This document shows, piece after piece, positions 34,220 to 42,251 of a stretch of DNA of 64,000 bases. The position numbers were made by a program, and so were the translations under genes. The stretch comes from Blastococcus sp. LR1 (GTDB lineage Bacteria; Actinomycetota; Actinomycetes; Mycobacteriales; Geodermatophilaceae), in NCBI RefSeq assembly GCF_020166105.1, contig NZ_JAIUJY010000003.1, positions 434,001-498,000 of the forward strand, written 5' to 3'. The notes beneath the pieces were generated by a model. That model did no database searches. It was not told where the DNA came from and worked only from the letters and a program-made list of their open reading frames with translations. Within the stretch, counting starts at the first letter, position 1. Each line of letters begins with the position of its first letter.

Positions 34220-35194
34220 ATGCAGACGACAACCCCGCATCGGGGATCGAGGCGCGGCCGGCCGAGCCGTGACGCGCCGCCGTCGGCGGCGACGGCGCCT
34301 CCCAGCCCCACCAATCCTCACCAGGCACGGTCGATGACCGTGCCTGCCATGCGCGCGGCCGTCGTGGCCATCCGCGCCGGTGTCTTCGACGACGTCACCG
34401 ATGACGTCCTCGCGCACGGCGACCAGGCGTTCGGGGCCGCAGTCCGCAGCCGTGCCGGCCAACCCGACTCACCCATCCAGTGGACGCGAGCGGGCGTCGG
34501 CGGCCGTGTCGTCCTCGTCGTGGCCGGGCACGCGGGGGCCGGCGCTTCCACCGTCGCGTTGGCGCTGGCCGAGGGGCTGGCGGAGGGCCGGCGCGTGCAG
34601 CTGGTCGACTACTCCGAGCCGGCCCGGTCGGGGTTGTCGGCGGCCCCGACCATCGAGCTGGGCACCGACAGCGCCGGGTGGCGGTGCGGTCGCCGCGGTC
34701 GACTCGATCTCGTCCGGCTCGCTCAGCACCCAGCCGACGGAGCGCTCCCACCGCTCCCGGAGACCGACGCGGACGCCACGGTGGTGGTGGACACGGGGTG
34801 GTCGACGACCGGTGCGCTGCTCTACTCGCCCAGGTCGCTCGTCGGCTGCGCTCTGGTGGTCGTCACCCGGGTCACGGTTCCAGCGGTCCGGCAGACCGAG
34901 CACGTCCTGGCAGCCGTCGGCGGGGACGCGGCGGTCGCCGCGGTGGGCCCGGCGCGGTGGCCACGGCTGGTAGAGGCCAGCTGCGGTCCCCGGCTCCGTG
35001 AGGCGCGGTCGACGGGCCAAGTGGTCCCGGTGCCGCTCGACCGGCGTCTGCAGATCGCCGGGCTGACCGGGGACCGGCTGCCGAAGCCGGTGGCCGCCGC
35101 CGGCCGGGCGCTGGCTGCGCTCGTGGTCCCGGCGGCGCCACCCCGGCACCGGCGCCGGGCAGCGCGGACCGGGCGGGCCGGGGCGACCCGATGA
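34220..35194 (+). CDS. P-loop ATPase-like protein, DUF6668-like
   Basis: This 324-residue protein (from the first ATG) has a P-loop-like sequence AGHAGAGASTVALALAEGL near residue 102 and the strand VQLVDYSEPA, so it is built like a MinD/ParA protein. The Walker A Lys is replaced, so activity is uncertain. The first 38 residues are Pro/Thr-rich and doubtful; ATG 34334 or 34349 may be the real start. A perfect 11-bp hairpin covers the 34334 ATG. It overlaps the pilin-like gene by ATGA and heads the T4SS operon. Confidence 0.7.
   Translation: MQTTTPHRGSRRGRPSRDAPPSAATAPPSPTNPHQARSMTVPAMRAAVVAIRAGVFDDVTDDVLAHGDQAFGAAVRSRAGQPDSPIQWTRAGVGGRVVLVVAGHAGAGASTVALALAEGLAEGRRVQLVDYSEPARSGLSAAPTIELGTDSAGWRCGRRGRLDLVRLAQHPADGALPPLPETDADATVVVDTGWSTTGALLYSPRSLVGCALVVVTRVTVPAVRQTEHVLAAVGGDAAVAAVGPARWPRLVEASCGPRLREARSTGQVVPVPLDRRLQIAGLTGDRLPKPVAAAGRALAALVVPAAPPRHRRRAARTGRAGATR
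34322..34346 (+). promoter_or_regulatory. perfect 11-bp hairpin over a candidate start codon
   Basis: CAGGCACGGTC and GACCGTGCCTG are exact inverted copies separated only by GAT. The loop contains the ATG at 34334. If that is the true start it would be buried in the stem, giving translational control; otherwise it is an attenuator hairpin in the leader. Confidence 0.45.
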
Positions 35195-35565
35195 CGGTCG
35201 GGCAAGCGAGCGCGGCGGTGCGGGCGGCGTCGACCGTCGCGCTCGTTCTCGCCGGGCTGGTGGTGCTGAGCAGCGGACCGGCGAGCGCGGCGCCGGAGAT
35301 CACCGCGGCGGTCTGCCCCGCCGCACCGCCCGGGATGCAGGCCTTCGCCGACGACGTGACCGCCTGGGTGAAGTGGGGCGTGCTGGCGCTGATCGGCATC
35401 GGCGCGGTCGCGTCCCTCGGGTCGATCCTGGTCGGGCGGATCTTCTCCCATCCGCACGCGTCCCGGTACGGCGCCATGGGCGTCGCGGTCGTGGTGATGG
35501 TGGCCATCACGTACACGGTGATCCTGACGATCATCGGCTCGATCACCGGCAGCGGGTGCACCTGA
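35191..35565 (+). CDS. VirB2/TrbC-like conjugative pilin
   Basis: This 124-residue protein has a signal peptide ending ASA (VALVLAGLVVLSSGPASAAP) and two transmembrane helices (WGVLALIGIGAVASLGSILV and MGVAVVVMVAITYTVILTII) around a short basic loop. This is the size and topology of VirB2/TrbC pilins. Two Cys (AVCPAAPPG and the terminal GCT) may pair outside. It is coupled to both neighbours by overlapping stops and starts. Confidence 0.7.
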   Translation: MTVGQASAAVRAASTVALVLAGLVVLSSGPASAAPEITAAVCPAAPPGMQAFADDVTAWVKWGVLALIGIGAVASLGSILVGRIFSHPHASRYGAMGVAVVVMVAITYTVILTIIGSITGSGCT

Positions 35566-36374
35566 TGCGCCGCCGCGCAGAACGCCCGGTGGGGGAGACG
35601 TCGACGTGGGGGCCCGCCCGCCTCCTCCTGCTGATCGTGGTCAGCGCCCTCGTGGCGCTGGCGGTACTGGCCGGACTGGTGCTGGCGGTCGTCGGGGCAC
35701 TGACCGGGGAACGGCGGGACGGCGCAGGCGCCGCACCGCGGGCGGCCGCTCCCGCCACCGATCTGTCGCAGCAGGACGCGCTCGCCGCCGCGCCCATGCC
35801 GAGCGCCGACCCGGACGACGCGCTGCCCGGCCCGCTGTCCAACCGGGCCGCGGGCGTGCTCGAGGTACCCCGCGCCACGGGCGCCGGCCCGGCCGACGTG
35901 CCCACCGGCTTCCCCCGGACTCCGGAAGGCGCGCTGGCGCAGCTGGCGGCGATCGACGTGACGGCGATGCAGACCGGCTCGATGGACGGCGTGCGGCAGG
36001 TGATCGCCGAGTGGGCCGCGCCAGGTGGCCCTACCCCGCAGACCTGGTCCGGGGCGCATGGCATGGCCAGCCTGTTGTCGGCGGCGGGGCTGTCCGGTGC
36101 CGGGTCACCGCAGCTGGCCATCGTGGTCCGCCCGGTCATGGGACTGATCAAGGGCACGGTCGGTGAGGACTTCGCGGTGGTGTGCGTGAACTTCGAGTTC
36201 ACCGTCACCGTGGAGGAGACCTCGCGGATCGCGATCGCCGACTGCCAGCGCATGGCCTGGACCGGGGACCGGTGGCTGATCGGAGCGGGGGCGGAGCCCG
36301 CGCCGGCTCCCTCGGTCTGGCCGGGCACCGACGCGGCGATCGCCGTCGGCTGGCGGGACCTGCGTCATGGCTAG
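35565..36374 (+). CDS. VirB8/TcpC-like conjugation protein
   Basis: This 269-residue protein has a short cytoplasmic N-terminus, one transmembrane helix (LLLLIVVSALVALAVLAGLV, residues 20-39), and an extracellular domain of about 200 residues with GALAQLAAIDVTAMQTGS and FAVVCVNFEFTVTVEETSRI. The topology and position fit TcpC/VirB8 scaffolds with an NTF2-like fold, but no signature proves it. It starts on the last base of the pilin-like stop (TGATG) and overlaps the TrbL-like gene by eight bases. Confidence 0.6.
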   Translation: MRRRAERPVGETSTWGPARLLLLIVVSALVALAVLAGLVLAVVGALTGERRDGAGAAPRAAAPATDLSQQDALAAAPMPSADPDDALPGPLSNRAAGVLEVPRATGAGPADVPTGFPRTPEGALAQLAAIDVTAMQTGSMDGVRQVIAEWAAPGGPTPQTWSGAHGMASLLSAAGLSGAGSPQLAIVVRPVMGLIKGTVGEDFAVVCVNFEFTVTVEETSRIAIADCQRMAWTGDRWLIGAGAEPAPAPSVWPGTDAAIAVGWRDLRHG

Positions 36375-38007
36375 GCCCCAGCTCGATCGAGGTGGCCGAT
36401 CGCCGCGTCCGCTCATGCTGGTCGTCGTCCTGATGCTAGCGGTGGTGGGTTGGCTGACGACTGCGTCTCCGGCCTCGGCTGACTCGACGGTCGTGGCGTT
36501 CCCCGCAGCTCCCGCGGCGGACGACGTCTCGCTGCCGTGCCTGCCGATCAACCCGTTCTGCGTGATCGGCGAGGCGGCCGGAGCGGTGGTGGCCGACGTG
36601 TGGGTCAGCGCCATGTTGTCGCTGTGGGAGGCGGGGCTCTGGCTGCTGGGACTGGCCTTCTCGGTCATCGACGCCCTGGCGACCCCGGACCTGTCCGCCG
36701 ACGGCCCGCTGGCCGGGATCTATCCGGTGACCTTCGGCATCGGTGCCACCGTCGCGGCACTGATGGCGCTCGTGCAGCTCGGGGCCGCGGCGGTGCGCCG
36801 GGACGGGCAGACCCTGGGCCGGCTGCTGATCGGGCTGGTGCAGTTCGGGTTGGTGTGGGCCGGCTACGTCGGCGTGGCGGCGTTGCTGGTCACCGGCGTC
36901 TCCGGACTGACCACCGCCCTGCTGCGCAGCCTGCTGGGCATCGACACGATGGCCGCCTTCGACCCGTCGATCAGCGTGGGCCGCGACCTGGTCGACGGAA
37001 CGGTCGCCACCGTGCTGGGTGTCTCGTCGATCTTCCTGCTGGTGCCCGCCAGCGTCGGCTACCTGCTCGTGATGCTGGTTCGCGAGGCGGCGCTGATCGT
37101 GCTGGCGGCGACCTCGGCGATCTCGGCCGGCGGCCTGCTCGCGCAGTCCTCGAGCACCTGGTTCTGGCGCAGCCTGCGCTGGTTCCTGGCGGCGCTGCTG
37201 GTCGCCCCGGTGGCCGTGCTCGTGCTCGGGGTGGGAGTGACCATCACCGAGGGCATCGTCACCGGGGCTGAGGAGACCAGCACCGAATCCGCGATCGGCA
37301 TGGCGGTGGTCGGCTGCCTGCTGATCCTGCTCGGCGCGATCTGTCCGCTGGCGCTGTTCCGGCTGCTGGCCTTCGTCGATCCGGGCACGTCGAGCGGGGC
37401 CGCGCTCCGCTCCTCGTTGGCCGCGTCCGGTGGAGCCGTGGGTGCACTGAGCAACCTCGGCGGCGGACGTGGTCGGGCCGCCGGCGCCGCAGTGGCCGCG
37501 GCCTCGGGCGGGGTGGCCGCCTCGGGAGCCGCGGCACAGCTGGCCGGTGACCGGGCCCAGGGCGAGTCGACGGCGGACGCGGCGACCAGCGGCCGCTTCG
37601 CCGGGGCACTCCAGGCAGTGACCGCCGGTACCTCCGCCGCCGGCCGGCTGGCGGCCGGCGTGGCTGCCTCGGCCGCCGACGTGCTCTCCGGCGTCGGCGT
37701 CGGCCACTCCGCGCCCTACTACGGGCAGCCGACACCGAAGGGGGCGCCTACGGGCGGACGTGGGAGCTCGGGAGCCGGACGACCGTCCCGGTTCGGGCGG
37801 CCGCCCGGCCGGGAGGACGGCTCCCGATCGCTGGGCGGCTCGACGCCCGGTCTGCACGGGACCGACGGAGGCAACGGCCCGGTCGCCACGACCTGGCCGT
37901 CGCAGCACCTCGACGGCAGCGGGCTCGGCGATGCCGACGAGACCGATCCGCCGGCCGCCCGGGCGGCGCGGACCGAGCACGGACCCGGCGACGGCGGTGC
38001 GCGGTGA
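36367..38007 (+). CDS. TrbL/VirB6-like channel protein
   Basis: This 546-residue protein has a signal-like N-terminus (MLVVVLMLAVVGWLTTASPASA), about six or seven transmembrane helices (such as VGYLLVMLVREAALIVLAAT and AIGMAVVGCLLILLGAICPL), and a long Gly/Ala/Ser-rich cytoplasmic tail of about 190 residues. This matches the polytopic TrbL/VirB6 core of Gram-positive T4SS. It overlaps the SCO6880 gene by four bases. Confidence 0.85.
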   Translation: MARPQLDRGGRSPRPLMLVVVLMLAVVGWLTTASPASADSTVVAFPAAPAADDVSLPCLPINPFCVIGEAAGAVVADVWVSAMLSLWEAGLWLLGLAFSVIDALATPDLSADGPLAGIYPVTFGIGATVAALMALVQLGAAAVRRDGQTLGRLLIGLVQFGLVWAGYVGVAALLVTGVSGLTTALLRSLLGIDTMAAFDPSISVGRDLVDGTVATVLGVSSIFLLVPASVGYLLVMLVREAALIVLAATSAISAGGLLAQSSSTWFWRSLRWFLAALLVAPVAVLVLGVGVTITEGIVTGAEETSTESAIGMAVVGCLLILLGAICPLALFRLLAFVDPGTSSGAALRSSLAASGGAVGALSNLGGGRGRAAGAAVAAASGGVAASGAAAQLAGDRAQGESTADAATSGRFAGALQAVTAGTSAAGRLAAGVAASAADVLSGVGVGHSAPYYGQPTPKGAPTGGRGSSGAGRPSRFGRPPGREDGSRSLGGSTPGLHGTDGGNGPVATTWPSQHLDGSGLGDADETDPPAARAARTEHGPGDGGAR

Positions 38008-39518
38008 GCGCCGCCCGATACGGCGACTACGCCAAGGACGTCTCCGGCTGGTTCCTCGGGATGACCGGCGCCCAACTGGCCCTGGTCACCCTCGCCGGAG
38101 TTCCGGCGCTGCTCGCCCTCAACGCCCAGGCCTGGGGCCTGTTCGTCCTCTGGCTGCCGGTGTGGGCGCTGCTGGCCGCGGTGCTGCTGGTGCCGGTCCG
38201 CGGGCGCTCGGCCGGCCGCTGGCTGGTTGATCTCTTCCTGCACGCGATCGGAGCACTCATGGGATGGACGGTGTTCGGCTCCCGGGCCGTGTCCGGCACG
38301 GCCGACGACCTGGCCGAGGCGGATCTGCCGGGCGTCCTGGCCGGCATCCGCACCCACGACGGGCCGCCCTTCGGTCAGCTGTTCACCCGCCCGGTGATCG
38401 TGCAGAACTGCGCGGCCCGGACCTGGGCGGCCGTCGCGTCGATCACCCATCCCGGGATCGGCCTGGCCGAACCGGACGAGCGCAACCGGATGGGCGCCGG
38501 CTTGGCCGAGCTATGCGAACTCGCTGCCCGCACCGAGCTGGTCGACGTCCTGGCCCTGCAGGTACGTACCGTGCCCGACGACGGCACCGAGCGCGCGGCC
38601 TGGGAACGAGCCCACACCCGCGCGGACGCCGCACCCCTGGCCGCCCGGATCAACGCGCTCCTCGGGGCCACCCTCACCCCGGCCGCGGTGCGCACCGAGG
38701 CCTTCGTCACCGTGGTCGTCGGCGAGGCGCGGATGAGCCGCGCCGCGCGGGAGTCCGGCGGGGGTGTGGACGGCCGCGCCCGGGTCCTGCACGGTGTGAT
38801 GGCCGAGGTGGAGGGGGCGCTTCGCGGAGCGGTCGGCTGCACCGCGGTCACCTGGCTGGACTCCGCTGCCCTCGCCGCCGCGGTCCGCACCGGCTTCGCC
38901 CCGGGTGAGCGCGGCCAGCTCATCGCCGCCGACCTGGCCGCCGCCGACGGCGCCCAGCTGACGACCGGGGTGCCGATGGCCGCCGCCGGCCCCAGCCACG
39001 CCCGGGCCGAGGTACGGCACTACGCGCACGACGCGTGGGCGTCGGTCACCGACACCGTCCTGCTTCCCGACTCGGGAGCGGTGCTCGGCGCGCTGGCCCC
39101 GGTGCTGGTGCCGACGGTGGCGGGGGAGCGGCGCTGCCTGACCGTCTTCCTGGCCCCGATGCCGCTGGACCGGGCCACCCGCCTGGTCGGCCGGGAGGAG
39201 ATGAGTGCCACCACGGGCAACGAGCTGCGCGCCCGGATGGGCTTCCGGCAGCGGGCCCGGCAACGGCGCGACACCGAGCGGATAGGCGCGGCGGACGAGA
39301 AGCTCGCGGCCGGACGGGCACTGGTCCGCCCCGCCGTCGCCGCCTGCGTCACGGTCCCCGCGACGTGGCCGGTGGCCGAGCACGGCCGGCGACTGGATGC
39401 GTCCATCCGCGCTGCCGGCTACGTACCGCTGCGGCTGGACCTGGCGCAAGACTCCGGCTTCGCCGCCGCCGCCGTTCCCCTCGGCGTCGGTCTGCCCGAC
39501 CGCCGGAGCCGACGGTGA
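38004..39518 (+). CDS. SCO6880-family T4SS protein
   Basis: This 504-residue protein starts SAARYGDYAKDVSGWFLGMT, followed by two transmembrane helices (LALVTLAGVPALLALNAQAW and LFVLWLPVWALLAAVLLVPV). A long cytoplasmic part has the VirB4-N-terminal-like pattern (ALQVRTVPDDG, GRARVLHGVMAEVEGALRG). SCO6880 proteins are thought to combine the small VirB3/PrgI membrane part with the VirB4 N-terminal domain. The separate VirB4 ATPase lacking that part follows at once (GTGA), which supports this. Confidence 0.85.
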   Translation: MSAARYGDYAKDVSGWFLGMTGAQLALVTLAGVPALLALNAQAWGLFVLWLPVWALLAAVLLVPVRGRSAGRWLVDLFLHAIGALMGWTVFGSRAVSGTADDLAEADLPGVLAGIRTHDGPPFGQLFTRPVIVQNCAARTWAAVASITHPGIGLAEPDERNRMGAGLAELCELAARTELVDVLALQVRTVPDDGTERAAWERAHTRADAAPLAARINALLGATLTPAAVRTEAFVTVVVGEARMSRAARESGGGVDGRARVLHGVMAEVEGALRGAVGCTAVTWLDSAALAAAVRTGFAPGERGQLIAADLAAADGAQLTTGVPMAAAGPSHARAEVRHYAHDAWASVTDTVLLPDSGAVLGALAPVLVPTVAGERRCLTVFLAPMPLDRATRLVGREEMSATTGNELRARMGFRQRARQRRDTERIGAADEKLAAGRALVRPAVAACVTVPATWPVAEHGRRLDASIRAAGYVPLRLDLAQDSGFAAAAVPLGVGLPDRRSRR

Positions 39519-41023
39519 ACGGCCGCGGGACCCGCCGAGGTCGGGACGTCGCCGTCCTGCTCGACGACTTCGGCCACCGGCTGCCTCCTCAGCCTCCGGC
39601 GAATGCAGCACCGCGCGACCGGGGCCCGTTCACCCAGCTGGTGCCCCGCCGCGGAATCCGCGGGCGCGGCCGGGGCCGGGCGGCGGCGCTCGCCCCGCTG
39701 TCGGTGTGGCGGATGACATCGGAGCAGACGCCGGTGGTGTGGCCGCTGATCGCCACCTCCGGCCTGCCACCCACCGGCGCGCAGATGGGACTCGACCTGC
39801 TGTCGGGCGGCGCGTTCTACTGCGACCCCGTCGGGTGGGTCACCGACGACGACATCCCGGTCACCAACCCGAACGTCGTCGTCTTCGGCAAGCCCGGCCG
39901 CGGCAAATCGGCCACGGTCAAGGCCTTCGCGCTGCGCATGCTCGCCTACGGCTACCGCACCCTGGTCCTCGGCGACACCAAGGACGAGTACGAGCCGCTG
40001 TGCCGCGCGCTCGGCGTCGAGCCGTTCGTCATCGGCCACGGCCTGCCCGCCCGGGTCAACCCGCTGGCCTTCGGTCCGCTCGGGCACGGCTGGGAGCGAC
40101 TCGACGCCGCCGAGGCCCGCCGCCGCGAGGCGCTCGTCTTCGCCCGGTGGCTCCTACTGCTCCGTGGGCTGGTCGCCTCCCAGGCGGTGCCGTTCGGCCC
40201 GGTGGAGGAGACCGCCGTCGGTGCGGCGCTGCGCCTGCTCACCGGATACCGCAGCGGAGCCACCCGGCTGACCGAGCCCACCATCCCGCAGCTCTGGCAG
40301 GCCTTGGACGAGCCTCCGCCGGAGCTGGTCAGCGGCTGCCGCTACGCCGACCGGCGGCACTTCCTCGACGCCACCCGAACGCTGCGCGACGCGCTCGGCT
40401 CCCTGGTCAAGGGCTCCCTGGCCGGGCTGTTCGACGACCACACGTCGATCGAGGTCGACTGGCGCGCCCCGATCCAGTCCCTGTCGCTGTCCCGCCTCGA
40501 GCCGCTCGGTGACCAGGCCGTCGGCATCGCGCTGACCTGCCTCAACTCCTGGGGTCAGGCGATGCGGGAGATCGCCGACCCAGGTGACCTGCGCATCGTC
40601 GTCCGCGACGAGACATGGCGGCAGATGCGCCTGGGCGCCGAGGCGATGAAGAGCCTGGACGCCAACCTGCGGCTGTCCCGCCGCGACGCCGACGTGCAGG
40701 TCCTGCTGGCCCACAAGCCGTCGGACATGCTCACCGCCGGCGACGCCACGTCCCAGGCGGTCGCCATCGCCCGCGACCTGCTGCACCTGTGCGACGTCAA
40801 GGTGCTGCACGGCCAGGACCAGGCCGTCGGCGACGAGCTGGGCAGCATGCTCGGCCTGACGCCGACCGCCCAGCGGCTGGTCACCGGCTGGGCGGTCGCC
40901 GGCAAGGGCCGGGCGCTGTGGCTGGTCGGGGACCGGGCGTTCAAGGTGCAGACCGTCCTCACCGGGCCGGAGCTGCGGCTGACCTACACCAACGAGGCGC
41001 TCGCCGCCGGAGGCCCGACGTGA
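39515..41023 (+). CDS. VirB4-like conjugation ATPase
   Basis: This 502-residue AAA+ ATPase energises T4SS assembly and substrate transfer. Walker A is FGKPGRGKSATVKAFALRM near residue 126; TLVLGDTKDEYEPLCRALGV follows. The Walker B/motif C region is LRIVVRDETWRQMRLGAEAM and SRRDADVQVLLAHKPSDML. It is shorter than classic VirB4 because the N-terminal domain appears moved to the preceding SCO6880 gene. The start and end both overlap neighbours. Confidence 0.92.
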   Translation: MNGRGTRRGRDVAVLLDDFGHRLPPQPPANAAPRDRGPFTQLVPRRGIRGRGRGRAAALAPLSVWRMTSEQTPVVWPLIATSGLPPTGAQMGLDLLSGGAFYCDPVGWVTDDDIPVTNPNVVVFGKPGRGKSATVKAFALRMLAYGYRTLVLGDTKDEYEPLCRALGVEPFVIGHGLPARVNPLAFGPLGHGWERLDAAEARRREALVFARWLLLLRGLVASQAVPFGPVEETAVGAALRLLTGYRSGATRLTEPTIPQLWQALDEPPPELVSGCRYADRRHFLDATRTLRDALGSLVKGSLAGLFDDHTSIEVDWRAPIQSLSLSRLEPLGDQAVGIALTCLNSWGQAMREIADPGDLRIVVRDETWRQMRLGAEAMKSLDANLRLSRRDADVQVLLAHKPSDMLTAGDATSQAVAIARDLLHLCDVKVLHGQDQAVGDELGSMLGLTPTAQRLVTGWAVAGKGRALWLVGDRAFKVQTVLTGPELRLTYTNEALAAGGPT

Positions 41024-42189
41024 GCGGGACGGCGGCGCGCATGGCGCACTCGTACGCGCGGGCGTGGCTGTGGCAGGCCGCCGCTCCTTGCGCCCTCCCG
41101 GTGTTCGCGGGGCTCACGCTGCTGCTGATCCCCCTCGCGGTCATCGGTGCTCACGAGGCGCCGACGCCGACCGCGTCCTCGGCCTGCTCGATCGGCGGCA
41201 CCGGCGCCACCGTCGCCGGCATCGAGCTGGACGCCGTCCAGATGGGCCACGCGCAGACCATCGCCGACGTCGCCGCCGCGCGGGGGCTGGATGCGTACGC
41301 GGCCACGGTGGCGCTGGCCACGGCCTACCAGGAGTCCCGCATCCGGATGCTGGCCAACGACGGCAGCAGCCCCGAGCTCACCGGCGAGCAGGCCACGGTG
41401 ACCGCCACCAGCCTGCAGTACCCGCACGACGGCCTCGGCTCCGACCACGACAGCGTCAACACCTTCCAGCAGCGCTGGCTCGCCGGCTGGGGCACCGTCG
41501 CCGAGCTGATGGACCCCGTCTACGCCGCCGAGGCCTTCTACGCCCGGCTGGTCGAGATTCCCAACTGGCAGACCATCCCGCTCACGCAGGCGGCCCAGGC
41601 CGTGCAGATCTCCGCCGCCGGCGACGCATACGCCCGCTGGGCGCCGCTCGCCCGGGAGCTGACCGCCATGCTGTGGCCGACCGCCCGGGCCGCAGCGGCC
41701 GCCCCCGCCGGCGCAGCGCCCGCCGTCTGCCCGGGCCTGCCGGTGGCCGCCGGGTCGTGGATCCGGCCCACCGCCGGCACGGTCACCTCCGGCTACGGGT
41801 CCCGCTGGGGAACGCTGCACGCCGGCGTGGACATCGCCAGCCCCCGCAACACGCCCGTCTACGCCGCCGCCGACGGCACCGTGCTCCGAGCCGAGTGCAC
41901 CAGCGACTACTGCGACCGCGACGGCAGCCCGAGCCTGGCCGGCTACGGCAACCTCGTCGAGCTCGACCACGGCGGCGGGGTGACCACCCGCTACGGGCAC
42001 CTCTCCGCCTACACGGTCACCGCAGGCCAGCACGTCGCCGCCGGAACGCTGGTCGGCTTCCAGGGCTCGACCGGAAACAGCACCGGTGTCCACCTGCACT
42101 TCGAGGTCCGCCAGGACGGCGTGCCGGTCGACCCCGTCCCGTGGCTGGCCGACCGCGGCGTCGACCTGCGCTCCTCCGATGCCGCATGA
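41020..42189 (+). CDS. M23 peptidase with lytic-transglycosylase-like region
   Basis: This 389-residue cell-wall enzyme opens peptidoglycan for the transfer channel. It has one N-terminal transmembrane helix (VFAGLTLLLIPLAVIGAHEA). A helical domain with ATVALATAYQESRIRMLAND resembles phage/conjugation lysozyme-like parts (catalytic Glu in QES). The C-terminal M23 domain has the Zn ligands in HAGVDIAS (about residue 267) and HLHFEVR (about 358). It starts on the VirB4 stop (GTGA) and ends on a mini-ORF start (ATGA). Confidence 0.92.
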   Translation: MSGTAARMAHSYARAWLWQAAAPCALPVFAGLTLLLIPLAVIGAHEAPTPTASSACSIGGTGATVAGIELDAVQMGHAQTIADVAAARGLDAYAATVALATAYQESRIRMLANDGSSPELTGEQATVTATSLQYPHDGLGSDHDSVNTFQQRWLAGWGTVAELMDPVYAAEAFYARLVEIPNWQTIPLTQAAQAVQISAAGDAYARWAPLARELTAMLWPTARAAAAAPAGAAPAVCPGLPVAAGSWIRPTAGTVTSGYGSRWGTLHAGVDIASPRNTPVYAAADGTVLRAECTSDYCDRDGSPSLAGYGNLVELDHGGGVTTRYGHLSAYTVTAGQHVAAGTLVGFQGSTGNSTGVHLHFEVRQDGVPVDPVPWLADRGVDLRSSDAA

Positions 42190-42251
42190 GCCGCCTGGAC
42201 CTTAACGAGGGAGAAGCCATGCACCACGCGAACGCAGGCGGTCGGCGGTGA
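42186..42251 (+). CDS. 21-codon coupling mini-ORF
   Basis: MSRLDLNEGEAMHHANAGGRR begins on the M23 stop (ATGA) and ends on the VirD4 start (GTGA). The mini-ORF exactly bridges the two genes; without it ribosomes ending M23 would have no way to couple to VirD4, whose GTG has no clear ribosome site. Inside it GGGAGAA precedes a second ATG at 42219. I believe it is translated for coupling; no function of the peptide is implied. Confidence 0.5.
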   Translation: MSRLDLNEGEAMHHANAGGRR

